64,000 nucleotides of DNA from Sipunculus nudus (GCA_026874595.1 CM049309.1:23255033-23319032), one strand, 5' to 3'. Counted from the stretch's first letter, positions 46,011 to 60,545 are shown. The notes: generated by a model not told the origin, from the letters alone. Numbers and translations are program-made.

Positions 46011-48734
46011 TGCGCCAATCTTACATTTGTTCTGAAAATATGATAATGCGAAGAAAAAGAAAGTACAAGATATGATTCAAAATGAAAAAAAAAGACACGT
46101 CCTGAAAAAGTTTGAAAATATCAATTTATCTTAACTAAATCAACTTGAACATATAGAATTTAGAATATAAACAAATGGGACAAGGAGTGCAGTGTTAAGA
46201 AGTAAAGGATGATTGTGCGAGCAATTCGAAAATAGACAAAACATTTCAGAGAATACTTAAAATTAAAGTAGAAAGTAGGAACTGTAATAAGTCACGGGTG
46301 TGTAATTGATGAATGCCAATAAAACTGGGAACTTTGAATACTTTGACTAAGGAACAGGAGAGATATACCAAAATGAATTCCTAAGTTTATTAACGCTGAT
46401 TCTTCCCACTTCATATATTATTCATCACAAGAAAATTTTCCTTTCCGGAGGTGTTTTGGAGACATGGTAAACTGAACGATTGTAATCTTTCTAGAGTACA
46501 CTGAAAAAATTAACTATTAGTAGAATAGTCAGTAAAACTTTTTTCAAATCTTTTTTTTTTTACCATCATTTGTTTTACTCTGGGCTTACCTTTATATTAT
46601 ATCTATTGGAAAACCAAACATCTTTATCAATTTTCAGTAGACAATTAAATTTTTTACAAGAGCAGGGGTCATTAAATACATCCTCATCCGAAAAACGGAG
46701 AAACAATCAGGTTGACATGTCAGGCGGGGTTTAAAGAGACGGGGGAAAAGACGAGAAATAGAAAAGATATCTTTGAGTTTGGAAAAGAAAATTCGTGTAT
46801 TTTTGCTTCCTATACGAGTCAACCTAATTAGCGAAATGTTGAGCATGTAATACTTCTCCAAATCTTAGTAACAAAAGCATTTCTATTTAAAATTACATTG
46901 AAGATACAAAAGACATTTCTAATGAGTTCATTGCAGAGGAAAAAATTTATATTGCGAAACAAATATGATGATATATTATAAACCTTATATCACCCTTCAT
47001 TTTTTATTCTTCATAAGCGTATGGACGTAACTAATAATAACCTACATGAATTGAAGCAATGTGTTTTAATAATGCGCTATGTATATACACTTTTGTCTCC
47101 GTAAATTCGGCAATATCTGTATGAAACATTCTTCACTCGGACATATAAAAAATCAATTCCTCACAAGTGGGTTTCAGGTCACAGATCCAAAATTACAAGT
47201 TCCCATGTTTACAAATTACCATGGTATAAATTCACGGAGCACCAATGCAGCTAGTTGATATTATATCATGAAAGCACAATAGAGTTTTCTTAAGGATCCT
47301 AGGCAGACAAGGCTATTGACTGACAAGATTAGTGAATCAATTTCTTTATGCTGACGACTATATGGGTGGCTGTCATTGTCAACGATTAATGATTCTGAAA
47401 ATACCGAAAAAAAAATTTCATGGATGAGTTCTTTAAAATATATCAAGTATCTACAACGATGGCCCAGACTACTGAAATAAATTCTTCTAATAAAATTCTA
47501 TTTAAACCCTTGGCACAACATTTAAGCAAATCGTTAAGGTCCAGTTATAGCATGAATTGAACGAACCTGAAAAGGTCAAGGTATAAAAAGATTTCAATGG
47601 AAAAACCTTGTTTTACTGAATACAAAATTTCACTTACCTTTTTTGGGGAAGAAATATCTATATTACGGATTAAATTCACATTCTTTAATATATAATTCAG
47701 AGAAATTAGATATTTATTGATATTTAAGCTTTATCTCATTGTTCAAGTATGTGTTGGTTTGATTGTTACAGTCATGTATAAATATTCTGAGCAGAACCCA
47801 TAATTTAGATTTAAATATTGAGTATCCACCGTTCCTATTTTTAAATATTAAAATGGAATTCAATCGTATAAGATTATTTCATTTTTATAGGATTTTATTT
47901 AAACCCAATTCTGAATTCATCATGTTTGTAATATGCTGTATGTCTAGCTTTCACGTATTAAAATTAACTTGGAATCTCCTTTAAAAACTGTACTGATGTT
48001 ATAGTTTTTTAAACTTTGATTGAAAAGTAAATATATCTGCATATTTTATGGCAGGCACTAAGAACTGATGGAATCTTTAATAGCTATATTTAATTAGATT
48101 GTATAATCCATATAACATATATGATTTCTTGCTTTTCACATCATCACATCATCATATGTTTATCAGACGCAATAACTTATATGTAGTCGACATCTTGCTG
48201 GAGTTAAATAACATAAAAACAAGTGAAATATAGAGTTATTTTAATATCTCAATGTGAAAAATCGTTTAAATTTGAAATATACATTGTACTAGAAACATCC
48301 ATATCCAGGAATGGAACGACAAGAAACAAACTGCGTTGAAAGATTGTTCCAAATTTGTAGTCAATGTTTATATAGCAATCCTAGTCCCTGCAGAGCAATA
48401 TGTAAAGACAGCGACCTTGGAGTATTTAACTTACAAAAATACTAATGTTAAAACAATATATTTCACTTATTAAGCGCTAATTCGTCTGTTTCTTATAAAA
48501 AGTTCCTTATGAAAATTAAAAATTCTTACAAAATTGAAAAAATAATAAATTATTATTAAATTACTGTAAAAACTAGTGTTATAAATAAGACTACTAAAAA
48601 TAGATCTGTAAACGTTTTTACTAATATCACTTTTTTAAGCAGCTAATGAGATGTGGTGTATGGAGACGTTTATTTTACATCAAGTGCAACAAGGAAGAAT
48701 GCTATCAAACGACGCATCACGTTATTTAAAATCA
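46011..48734. other. AT-rich intergenic sequence, no recognised gene
   Basis: Only short, composition-driven open frames. I recognise no domain, RNA gene or clear repeat. Confidence 0.55.
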
Positions 48735-48871
48735 TATAACATAATGTGACATTATTTGAACATTTGTAGCTGAAGGGTTTCTGATATAAATAGGCGATAG
48801 ACCATTAATGGCTTTGAATGTCAAGAGTAAAATGTTTAACTCAATGCGTTGACGTACAGGAAGCTAATGTG
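48735..48871 (-). pseudogene. LINE reverse transcriptase relic
   Basis: Read on the minus strand from 48871: LPVRQRIELNILLLTFKAIN, then GLSPIYIRNPSAT. This is the post-palm segment of a LINE protein; the same signature is in the fragment at 15846-16261 (LPVRQRID and INGQSPIYIRN). Only about 40 codons survive. Its neighbours on both sides are unrelated A/T-rich DNA. Confidence 0.75.
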
Positions 48872-51800
48872 TGATATATTTATATAAATGTAATGGTACA
48901 TGTAATTATAAATTTAACCTCAGATTCCTCATTTTATCTGAACATTAATAACACTTGCTTTAAAAATGAATTATTCTAAGCGCTTAAAAAGAAACACTAC
49001 TAAACCGCGTGTTTATATGAAACTATTTTATTTTGTTTGTTTGTTAACCTTCCATGCTTCTTTCATGGTAATTTCTTTCTTAGTTGTTTTTCTCAATTTT
49101 TTTCCTGAAAACAAAACTGAGTTTAAATTAGTTGAAATTATTATATACTTTATGAGTTGGACAATAAGTTAATAATATGAAAAAAAGAAGGATTGGATGA
49201 GGGATGAGGGAATCTATCCAAGGATGCTGCCTGAAATCTGCGATAATTTGCGAATGAGGGCGCGGTCATCCCCAGAGCGTTCCTCCTGTTTCTTTTGGAA
49301 GCTACGGGTCAAAGGGCCACTTAACTATCTGAGCAAATAGAATACGTTCCTACCTTGAGAGTGTCCTCGGGGTACTTTTTGTGGTATTTCTCTACTCTTA
49401 TTAAACTCGAAATAAAACAAATAATTCTTAGCCGCTTATGGGGCTGCCATTTTGCCTACAGATTTAATGTTTGAATTCAGGGTTCATCGCTCGTAAGGAT
49501 AAATAATCACGCATGCCGGAAGTACTTCATCGTCTTCTCAATCATACCAATACCCAAAGGATTTTTATTGAGTATACGTAGTATGACTGTTTACCATAAG
49601 TTAGGAAACTTAAAGGGGCCCAATCACCTATAAAGCATGTTGAGTCAACACGAAAAATAGCTTCTTCCCTGTATAATAAATCGTTACCTGCCAAAATATT
49701 GCCCTGAAACCGCTTGCTTCTCCTGTTAACAAATGTTAAAAACAGTGGACCGGACGCGATGAAAGGTGTCAACATAAACACAGCGCGTGAGGCCGTGTGC
49801 ATCCTTGAGCCAAACACGTGTCAATCAGGAGATGCCCGGTCTGACTTGGCCCAAAAAATGTAATACATGTTTCTGCTGGCTAAATCTAAGCGTGTTGCCT
49901 CTCTTAATCGGACCTCCGGCCACGCGGCCTTGTTATAGTAAACAGACTGTGAATACCAACACGCAGAGCCATAACATGGTGTTAAACAGCCTTTATACGA
50001 GGAAATGAAACCGTGTGCCGGGATGGTTTTGCTTATGAAACATTTGTAAAAAAGCAAAACTGACCTGAAACTGTAAAAGAATAGCCATACTCTAGCTCCT
50101 TATTGTGTCCCTTTAAATTACTTAGGGATAAGAATTTTAGTTGTGAACACATCTTCAAATTTATCTTCGAATATGTGGCCTCTTTGTTTTTTTTTTATCA
50201 TACCAAAACTCCGTCAAAATAACCTTATTGGAAATACATTATTTAAAAAACATAACTGAAAACCTAAAATAAATTAAGTAGTTTATAAGTTTAATCAATA
50301 TTTTCCAAGCTTTGTATGTCTATATATGGAGATTAATATCTCTGATAAGGCCCTGAGCTGACTCTCACATAAACCGTATAAACATAAACTTTGTCACCTA
50401 TTTGGCATAATTTGTAATTACGTGGGTTAAAAATTTTGTTTAATGCCGATGAATGGGTTTTTAACCTTATGTACAATATAAATACATGGTAACAAGTCTT
50501 GCGTTAGACTGTGAACTCTTTATTCAATATATTCATCAAACTGATATATATGAATAAAATATTGCCATAAACCTTTCACTCCTTAAATGATGAAACTTCG
50601 TCTTCAAATTAGCAACAAATTCTATTAAAGAAAGGTATGTATTATAAATTCTTTAAGTTTCATACCTTTCATGCCACATCATCTACCTTTTTAAATTTAA
50701 ATCATGTGTAAGTTGAGGTTGAACAGAAAAGCAGTAATGTTTTATAATAAGACCTCATGTGATCTGTACCAGGTACAGTGAATGCTGCGCTTAATATCCC
50801 TGACAGCTTGCTGCAAGTGGTGGGCGTGATGACGTAATCATGTTTTGTCATCCAGTATATACAGCAGTTCCTCGAAGTGGAAACATACGTGACAACATGC
50901 ACAGTTCCCGGTGGCTGCATTGTCTGATTTATTTTTTGAATTATATATGTTATATTAATATAACTAAAATAGGCTGTCTCTCATTGAGTTTTCTATTTCC
51001 GAAAAACTCGGTCAATTTAAACCTGTTTTCATAAAGAATCTAGTATAGAAAATATTTATATAATGATAATATTAAGCCCCAATGTTCATGGAATTAACAT
51101 ATGGATGAAACTTAACGTATCTTTAGGAAGAACGAATAAAACAGAATAAAAAAATGAGCAAAGAAGTAATGTAATAGATAGGATGAAGGAATTATAAAAC
51201 AAGATGTTGTAAGAGACGTCAAACCTCCACCAATATGTTCTTTGCTGTGTAGGTGTACTCGCCTGTTACGGTTCAACATTCCCATCCCTGGTCACCTCCA
51301 GTACTGAGCCACCCGCTAATACCGATAATGAAATAGCCGCCGTAGCAATGGGAGAGAACCCTTAGAATTATTTTTTCATGATGATCCTGATGATCTTCAA
51401 TATTTTATAGGGTTTTCCTTGGGTGTTTCCCCGCCCGCACAATTTTTTTGAGAATCTTTTGCCTACAGACAATCCGAGGGTTAAGTATACTATACGTCTC
51501 GCCACCTGGCATAAACATAAAGAATAAACATAGAATGAAGAATTAACATAAACAGAAGAAACATTGTATAAAGAATGAACATAATGTGTAGTTCCAAAGA
51601 AAGTAACCTGCAATTAACTCTGCAATCATATCTCTAAAAGCTGCATCGGCAGTCCAGACAAATCTACTTAAAATGCTCCGATATTGCATTGCACAAACAT
51701 GTATTAACAGTAATATATCTGGTGATCATACCGACTTGATCCTGATTGCTGCAGTCTCGTTTAGCTTTGGCGAAATCGCATCCACATTCCATGTCAAACC

Positions 51801-52282
51801 AATGCTATAATCCCCTAACTCGTGTATGCGCTGTACAAAATGTATGATCCAGACAATGGGTCCATTATATTACCCCAAAATAAACAGTGCCACGTCTGTA
51901 TATCCCACACGATGAATATTAATATGATATTACATGAGTATATAATATCTAAATTGATCCCCGCGGCAGCCAAGATATTGGATGGGCAGATTCCTGACAT
52001 AGCTTATAAATTTGATCCTACATTTATGAAGGTTGTTATTCCTACCTTTAAATAAGACATTGTTTCAACTAATGGATTGTATACATTTAGTTGAGCCAGG
52101 CATACTTGTTTTACGCTACTGATTTTATTCTAAAGGCAGCCGTGATCTTGCCTTTATTAACAAACATCATACCCTAAACAATATATTTTCATTAAAGAGT
52201 TCCTGTTTTCTATTTCCAGAAGAAATCTTTAATACTCCATTCTTCCATAGGTGGATATATTAGTTTAATTCTCTCCTTCCTT
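48872..52282. other. Intergenic; minus-strand copy of a dispersed repeat
   Basis: No supported gene. At 51430-51512 a minus-strand copy of the repeat at 40237-40311 is present (GCCAGGTGGCGAGACGTATA, TTAACCCTCGG, GTCTGTAGGCAAAAG). A somewhat GC-richer patch lies at about 49200-49330 and 49740-50010. A 10-bp inverted pair GAAAGGTATG/CATACCTTTC brackets 50631-50669. Confidence 0.5.
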
Positions 52283-52324
52283 CTACTTCTTCTTCTTCTT
52301 CTTCTTCTTATTATTATTATTATT
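52283..52324. repeat. (CTT)n(ATT)n microsatellite
   Basis: Eight CTT-type units followed by five ATT-type units. Confidence 0.9.
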
Positions 52325-52929
52325 GTCTTACTTTGTTATCAATTTAATTAATTCTTAGCCATATGTGCTTTGCTATGGTCCAATGACTTGACCCATTTTC
52401 AGTCACCTTGGTCTGTTTGCAAAGCTCCTAAGGCTAAAACATCTGTTATCTATTTTTTAATGTTGATTTTCTCCCCTTATTAAACACAAATACAGTAAAA
52501 TATATGAAAATTTCAAAATAAAATGTAGTTAATACTATTTCTTTGAAAAAAAATTGATATTTAACCATGCGAAAAGCTATGAAATAGGCGGCTCAGCACT
52601 TTTTAGATAAGATGCGTTCTCACACAAATCCTTTAAACTAGAAAGTTGAAAACTAACAGGAATAGGTCATTCACAATTTGTGAGTGCAGTGACAAGTTTA
52701 GTAGTTATACACCTATTACGAAAACGGGACGCCACCATGTTCCCCTCATCGGTGAAAACTCATGAAGATAGCCAGCAGTTTTACAGAACTATAATTCTAC
52801 ATAATACAACAAATAAACGGATCAAAATATGAGTATAACCCCAAACAAATTGCATGAAATTGTTTTATTGTGATTTTCTGTACTATAGGTCCAGCATAAC
52901 AATATATCAAAAGTTTAACAAAAATTTGA

Positions 52930-53570
52930 CTTCGGGATTATTGTTATTTTCAAGATGGCGTCCAACATGGCCAGCAAGCCCCTCAGATGGCCATGAATCA
53001 TTCAGTATTCATCAAAGAGTTGTAATTTTTTGTATCTACTACTAGGTTTTTGGGTCTATAAATCCAGAGGAACAAAAAAAAAGAAAAAAAAATTATTACG
53101 TATTTTAAATACTTGCAAATCCAAGATGGCGTCCAAAATGGCCGCCAAGCCCTTAAAATGGCCATAAAATATTCATTTTTCATCGTAGAGTTGTAATTTT
53201 GGCATCTATTCCTAGGTTTTGGGATACAGAAATCCACTGGAATCTACAAAAACATCATTACATATTTATGTCACTGACAAATACAAGATTGCGCCCAAAA
53301 TGACCGCCAAGTCCTTAAAATAGACAAAAAATAATTTATTTTTCACCACATAGTCGTAATTTTTAGCATGTACTATTTTTCGTTTGTAAATCTAATAAAA
53401 CTAAATAAAGCATTGATGTGTGGTCATGTGACTGGCAAATCAAAGATGGCTCAAAATGGCTACCGATTACGTAATTTACAGTCATTCTTTATATTTTTGC
53501 CGTAATTTTGGTTCCAATAACTATTCTTTTAATGGTTAAATGTTGCCCGGATGTAAAAAGAAGTTCAAGA
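52930..53570 (+). repeat. Left arm: tandem AAGATGGCGTCCAA repeats
   Basis: Four units of 157-171 bp with increasing divergence to the right. Each contains a GATGGCGTCCAAAATGGCC core, a GTAATTTT word and a CACTGACAAATAC-like end. Confidence 0.92.
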
Positions 53571-54599
53571 ATAAAGCCTGAATCAGCTGCTAATCTACAC
53601 ATCCAAGATAGTAAACAGAATAGCCACCGAATAATCTTACAATAATACGGTTAGGGCTTATACGTTTTATCATAGACGCGAGTTTAAGGTCTACCTCTTG
53701 GTTTTTAGAATGTGAAAATAAAGACAATAAGACAAGAAAACATATTATTGGGTAAATACGTAACCTAAAAATCAAATAACACATCAGTGATGGCCACTTG
53801 TACAATGTAAAATCTTAAGATAGTCCTACAAGACTGTAACATTTAGCGGAGGAAAAAACTGAACGAAGATACCAAGGGATAACAAGTGATTTTGCCATAT
53901 AATGTAAATGATGTTATTGAACTCGAAGGTCTTGAACTCGGACCTGTACATGAGGTCAGGTCTTGAAATCTAGGACAAATCAAGCTCCAGTCCAATAAGA
54001 ACAAGCTCTGTTGAACATACTGGAAAACATGCTGCTAACATATATTTGTATATTTAACATACATATGTATAACTGTTAAAGAATGTTAAATAGTTGATCA
54101 ACCTTCTCCTGTGAGTACCCTTTGCTTTGCCCATATACTCCTTGTATCAATGTTTTTATTAGTATGATTTTCCATCACACATTACTGGCATCTTTGTGTT
54201 ATATCAAGCCGTCCTTTGCTTCGATGTGCGTCATAATTATATGTTGTGGGTCAGTGGCCCTTTTTTTTCACCTGCATAGACACCTGTATTGGGCTTTGGG
54301 AATCCTCTCGATTCCATGAGTACTGCTACTTCGGGAGTTTTCCTCTTTAGGCTTCATACATGATTTATCGGCGGCTCTTTTTTTTAATAACTTGCGAATT
54401 TGGGGCATATTCAACGTTGACGATATTGCCAAAACATACATGTAGATTTGAAAGCTTCCTTGGCCCTTCCTTGCTTTTGTTTTGCCTCACCTGAGTTCAA
54501 GATATAGGTGTTGCTTTGGAATTCTCCAAACAGATGAGTATCTAATCCAGCAAAGCTGAGCTTTTGTAATCCCTGTCTCTGTGCTGTACGTCAAGATCT

Positions 54600-55030
54600 G
54601 CTCAGAAATAGACAACATGATTTGCCTTTCTCCGATTAGCTGTCTGGTGTGCTGCTCTTGTTATTCATAGTGCGGGGAATAATTGTAATATCCTTGAAAT
54701 CTCGTGGCATGAACTCTTCCTCCCAGATACTGCAGAGAACGTTACGTTAAATTGCAGATCATAATGCCCTGGGTAGCTTTCACAACGTCCTGTGGTATGA
54801 GACAGGGGCAAGCGTATTGATGGTAGGTTATTCATGGATCTGATCCAGTTTCTCTGAAATGACTGTGGAAAGACTATATATGAGTTTATAAAAGTGTTGA
54901 AATTTCTCTCATTAATGACTCTCTTCACTTTTAATGGTGCATTCAGTTTATTTAGAAGAGGGCACTTTGTTTCAGGTTCAATATACTGCTTTGATGGAAC
55001 TGAATAAAATATAGAGATCTTAATTTCAGC
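54600..55030 (-). pseudogene. Strongly decayed LINE reverse transcriptase (RTE-like)
   Basis: No long frame survives, but reading the minus strand across frames gives a consistent order. FSSIKAVY is near 55000, then NKVPSSK and TECTIKSEES near 54950. A segment with EKLDQIHE and PTINTLAP follows near 54830, then CSIWEEEFMPRDFKDITII at about 54675-54730 and IMLSISEQIL near 54620. This is the order of the linker and first reverse transcriptase motifs in RTE-type LINEs (substrate linker, the region before fingers, then IWEEExxPxDFKD and GISLLS). Several stops and at least three frame changes are present. Similarity beyond 55030 to about 55320 is weak. It lies inside the inverted arms described above. 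Confidence 0.55.
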
Positions 55031-56419
55031 ACGGTGCTGGAAGTCAAATTTCTACTCTTACTAATGCTTTCTTTTTCCTCCACTGTGCTGCTAGGTCCCG
55101 ACTCTTCAGCTCCTCAAAACAATTATTTTTGTGGAAGTGAAAGACATTCTGCAATATGAAGGCCTTTGCTCATCCTCAAATATGTATTCTTGGTTGAACC
55201 TTTTGAGAACCGAATGATGACTATTTTTCCTTAACCAAAATTCTGAACTGGTTTCCGTTTTGTTTACCAGCTCCTGGCAGAGTTCTGTGTGAGGTCTGCA
55301 TATTTTCCAGTCATGGGGCAAAAGGGTTAAGAAGGTATGTTTGTTTCAATCCATCAATATTGAATGTTATATAGGACCTGGTGGATGGTGTAGTGTACAG
55401 TGTAGGGATCTATCTGATCAGGCGATGGTGTATCTAACACCCGGCTGCACGCACGCCCTTGATAATCTTGCTCTCGGCTGACGGCTTAGTAGATAAAGTG
55501 GCACTTTTTGGACTTCAGATGCTTCAACTTCATTTTGTATTTGTCTGATTATCTGAAAGAAGTGTTTGTGACAGTCAGGTTGTTCTCTACAGAGATGATT
55601 TAAACAGACTACTGCCATGTTGACCAGGCACGCCCCTCTAATTTATGTAGTCGGTACCGACTTTGGTATTTTAAGTCGTCCAGCAACCCGCGCTTGTCTC
55701 CAAAGGGAATGACTTTTAAGATCTCCATAGACGGATGCTGGCGAGATTTGGAGATCAGCTTCTCTTGCGTGACAAGAGAGGTAGCAGTGTTTCATCAGCT
55801 GCTCATTGATTGGAGTTTGTGAACTGATAGCTGTTAAAAATGTTGGTTTTTGAATTGACTATTATATTATGATATAGTCTTGGAACAAAGGTGACATAGA
55901 TGTCACAAATGAAGGACAATCAATCGGTTGATTCTATTGCTGGCAAGCATGGATGTAGTCTTCTGAATATGGTCCATAGCTGCTTCTTAATAGAAACATG
56001 TAGTTGTATGAGTTTGAGAATAATACAGCGTTTTTGGACCTGGTAAACTAGACACATGCAGCATTCCATACAGCAAGATAATGGAGGATCGAGAATGGTT
56101 ATTTGCATTTGACTTTGATAAGATAAATAGAAACCTCATACAAATACCTGTGTTTTCTAATTCAAGTGGCCCCAGCTTTTTTGTTCCTCGGAGTCTTAAA
56201 GTAAACACCTTTATTTAATATCTAAAAGAAATGCGCCAGTTTTAGCAGGTTTAAATGTACTGGTGGCCATCTTGGGTACATTGTTTGATATTTTAGAATA
56301 CCTGCATACTAAATATTTGACTACTGGTCTTCTTTCTAATTTTTAGACACTAAGCCAATTATTCGGCTGACAATTTAGATGCTGTCTTGGAAGTAGGGAT
56401 GACCTGCACGCCAAAGTTT

Positions 56420-56870
56420 ATTCGCTAACATTTTTATCACTGGGCAAATAATTAACCCTAAAAATAAGTAAAGGCACAAAAAAATAAGGTAATAATATAA
56501 AAACTGACTTATAATAATTATAATCATTTAATGCAAATGCCTTTATCGGCTGCCATTTTGACGCCATCTGTGATTTGTCAGTCACATGACCACACAGCGA
56601 TGCTTCATTTGGTTTCAAATGTTTCACAAACCAATAAATGTAATAGTAGATACACAGATTACAACTCTATGATGATAAAACTTGTATTTGTCAGTGACAT
56701 AAATACATTATGATGTTTCAGTTTGTTCCAAAGGATTTCTGGATTTCCCAAAAAATTCAACCAGTAGATACCACAATTACAACTCTGTCATATAAAAAAA
56801 GATTTATGACATTATTTTAAGGACTTGGCGACCATTTTTGACGCCATCTAGAAAATAACAACGGATTATT
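56420..56870 (-). repeat. Right arm: inverted AAGATGGCGTCCAA repeats
   Basis: Two units in reverse orientation. The reverse complement of 56750-56870 aligns with the left-arm unit starting at 53122, and 56420-56570 aligns with the unit starting at 53441 and the sequence after it. Confidence 0.85.
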
Positions 56871-58364
56871 TCATATCCGAACTGATTATCAATTTCTTAC
56901 TTTACGATTGAAATTATCCCAGTTGATTCGTCTGTTATGGTTACTGTCTATATAATCTATCTATATAAAAGTATAAAAGATAAGGGTATCTCCATAGGCC
57001 TCGCGGGAATCCATGTAATCGATCGGGGACCACCCTCTTTTAGTATTTTTTTTCCGCCCCCCTGAGCCAAGACGTAGCCCATAGAGTGCACCTGCTGACA
57101 ATGAGAAAATTGATCGGCAGAACACAAAAAGAGAACATTTTAAAATGTAATGTGACACATTCATAACAGGCGAAGAAAACGTCCGTTAAGGTTTATAATG
57201 GAAATGGCAGAGTGTTTTATAAATAGAAGAGGCCAGGCGGTTGCTTACATCATAAGTCTGTATTATTAGCAAAGTCACCTTGGATGTTTTAAGAAAACAA
57301 TATACATGCATGATAACAAAGGTTAAATTTCTGCATGCGATAAGTTAATGACGTATACCCGACGGGTCGAAAGAAATAACGTATTGAAAACATTTTAGTG
57401 AACGTGGTTGCACTTGATTTATTCAATACGGCATAGTATATATTTAGACATGCAGCTTTGTACAATTAAACGTGTTAATATGCCAATGAAAGGTATGTAG
57501 CAGAGGCAAAAATATAATAATTAATGAGGCAAATTCGAGCAAATTAAATTTAGAACTCCCGTTTTACCCTATATCGCCTTGTTCAAACATCAGTTCTGTC
57601 TGAATATATTTGGTAAGATTAGAGTGGTAATGCCGTGACCTAGATTTCTTAATTACGTCATTACTAATTAATATAATCAATAGTATATGGAAACAGGGCG
57701 TTATGTTCAAATTAGTTATAAGCGACATCATAACTATTGGTTCCTCAAGGGTTTATCTATTATTTAACTATGTAATTACCTTTGCTAATAATGACATGTA
57801 TTACAGAAACTGTTTGCGTAACCAGCGAATTGTTTATGTCATTGCACAGGCGAGATTTAAGGCATCATTCCTCAAGAACAAGTATCCGCCATCATAGGAA
57901 AAATAGTTAAAATATTAACATAGGTGGTTCAGTTAGGAAAAGGAAACAGCTGAACGTTATTTGCCATACCATAAATATTCTTATTTAGCGGCATCTTAGA
58001 TTTAGATTCAACACTATCTTATCTTTATCTTTCGTTATCTTTCTTCCCAGCCAAAAGGCATGCTAAGCATTCCTTACTATGCTGACAGTGCAGTTTAGAA
58101 AGAATATTTAAACGTTAAGCATTATTTTATCATTTTTTTCACATATTTTTAATATTATTAACTAAGCTTACAGACTGCGATTACTATATGTAAATCCCTG
58201 ATGTGATTTTTATAAAGTCTGTATTTCAGGTTTATTTGTTTAAACATATACAATTATGACAACATTCATTTATGGTTTACAGCATCAGATTCGAATCGTA
58301 ATATCGCAAGGAAATGTTCCGTATTTTAACGAGCGATACATACGATTAACGACAAATAACACAA

Positions 58365-58416
<52 letters not shown>

Positions 58417-60410
58417 CTTTATTATCATAACTCGTTTGAAATCAGCAAGCAGGTAACCTCGGATAAGTTGTGAATGCGCAGTACTCAAGAGGTAAAAATG
58501 TAATAAGATATATATTTAGGACTATTTGGAATTTAGTTGTGTTACTCTTAGAATAATATGACCCTACGGGAACATATTATTCTTCTCGAAACTGCTTTTA
58601 ACTAATGATTGTATGGATTGTCTTTATTATTGATTCTTAATTTCAAATATCTAGCATCAGTGAATGTTCTTTGTCAGAAATCCATTTATTCAACCGCTGC
58701 AATAAAAAATGACTACATTATTTATTTTGAGCTGTCCCTGGCATTGCGTAAAATTAATTAAATAAATATCAAATAAAGGGCTTTATGCTCCAGGGTACTC
58801 ATGTGTATGTGGTTCCGATTTCTCTCTTAATGTGTTAACTATCGTTTAGTTTCAGGTAATTAGTAATAATCAGCCTCCCCAATAAATTATCCCACAACGT
58901 TTACTAAACTGATTATGCCACGAAATGTCATTTACAATCATGTTTGATTGTTTCTCATTTAAGACTGACCCGAAACAGAAGATGCGAATTTTGTGGAACG
59001 GTTTCTAGCTAAGGAAACTGTGATAGATATATAAATAAAGACAACAGCAATTCAGTTAATGACATTTACTGAACGTACATCTCACTTCCGTTTTATACAT
59101 GTCAGTGTTAGATAATATTCTATTATATGTTTCTTTAGTTTCTGAATTTTTCAAATTTTCAGTTTTCCTGCCTTTTAATATAACTAAGTTCCAATGTTCA
59201 CTGCATGTAACAAGCATTAAAAAGGCATGTTTAATTTATATATTATTACTCTATATCTTTATTTGAATATGGTGATCGATCTGAGATAATACTTCTGTCG
59301 ACGCGAGAGACAAAATTGTTTTCGATTTTTTTTTACAGAACAGAACCAATTGTTGAACGGGTCTTGTAAAGATACACTAGCTCTTTTGAATTGTCCAGTG
59401 TGGCTTAATAAATGTTTGCAATGATAATAATAAGTAAATTTTTAAACTGAGTGTATAAAGCAAAAACATTGGGTTCTCAGGCACATTTTTTTTTAAGAAA
59501 TCAGTGCGCGAGGGTGATTTTTTTACCTTTATTGTATATTTTAATAAAAATATCATATGATCAGGGAAAAGCCTGATAATAACAGAATTGCTTTACTAAA
59601 CGAGTAAAAGCACCATATACAAAGGAAATCTGATTAAAATTGTATTATTATATATTCACGAAAGAAATGTCCAAGGAACTTGAGCTCAAATTTGGTACGT
59701 TTCTTTTGAAAAATCAAAATAACAATCTTCGATGCGGGGGTTAACTTTGACGCGCGCGGTGCCTGAGCACCCTACCCAAGTTTTTGGCCTAATGTAATAC
59801 TTGAATATTATAAGTGTGTCAGTTGCTTGTTTCAGATATTATCGGTTATACTTTCTTATACTTGATATGTGAAACGAAAATCTTGCAGACAGTAAGTCGT
59901 TTCTAATAATATCAGAATTGATTAAACTATGCACCGATTTAAGAAACAGCATTACAACAGAGGCGTGACACAGCCCAGCGGGCCGAGAATACCCTTAGCG
60001 TCAAAGCAAAAACAATCGAATCTCGGCGGGACCAGAGCGTTTCGTTGTAACGTCTTAATGACAGGTTATATCTCGTGGATCATCCCTGCCCCTTGTATAT
60101 GAAATCTTATACACAGATGGTGTAAATAACATATCGTTCTTATCTGCAGTTATGTATGAGGCCACCTTTTTAAGGACTTTGACTATACATGCATGAAATA
60201 CCAACAGAATACTAGGTCTACACAAAAACAATATCAACCAAGCATGAGTTGGGCATCGACAGCTGAGGGGAATTTAACATTCAAGTAATAGCATGTGTAA
60301 ACTTACGCACAATTCACATAAAAATCTTAAATTTCAATTTACAATTTCTGTTTAAAAGGAGATTTGTATAGAACTCGGATTCGCTATTGGATTTTGCTTC
60401 CATGTGAATG
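56871..60410. other. AT-rich intergenic sequence, no recognised gene
   Basis: No supported coding region. A (CA/TA)n microsatellite is at 58363-58413. A small perfect 11-bp hairpin, AGAATAATATG/CATATTATTCT with a 12-base loop, is at 58551-58584. A GC-richer patch near 59735-59780 has GACGCGCGCGGTGCC. Confidence 0.5.
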
Positions 60411-60545
60411 GGACTGGAAAAAGGTGGACTTGGACTCGAACTTGGACTTGGGCTTGAGTGGCCTGGACTCAGACTTGCACTCGGCTTCCAAATGACTCAA
60501 ACCTCAAGGACTCGGACTTGCATTCGGAGTCGGATGTTGTAGAAT
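60411..60545. repeat. Degenerate GACTTG/GACTCG hexamer repeat
   Basis: GGACTTGGACTCG and variants (AACTTGGACTTGGGCTTG, GACTCGGACTTGCA) recur about fifteen times. A weaker trace of the same motif lies at about 53920-53995. Such repeats are common in marine invertebrate genomes; the link is from memory. Confidence 0.8.

Larger units (their letters stand above)
52930..56870. mobile_element. Inverted arms of 160-170-bp repeats around a LINE relic
   Basis: The left arm (52930-53570) holds four tandem copies beginning CAAGATGGCGTCCAAAATGG at 52951, 53122, 53284 and 53441, so periods of 171, 162 and 157. The right arm (56420-56870) holds two copies in reverse orientation (CCATTTTGACGCCATCT near 56555, CCATTTTTGACGCCATCTAG near 56833). 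Homology extends past the core: GAGTTGTAATTxxGGxATCTA and TTTATGTCACTGACAAATAC appear in both. The 2.85-kb interior includes a decayed minus-strand LINE. It could be a foldback element or two separate insertions in opposite orientation. Confidence 0.65.
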
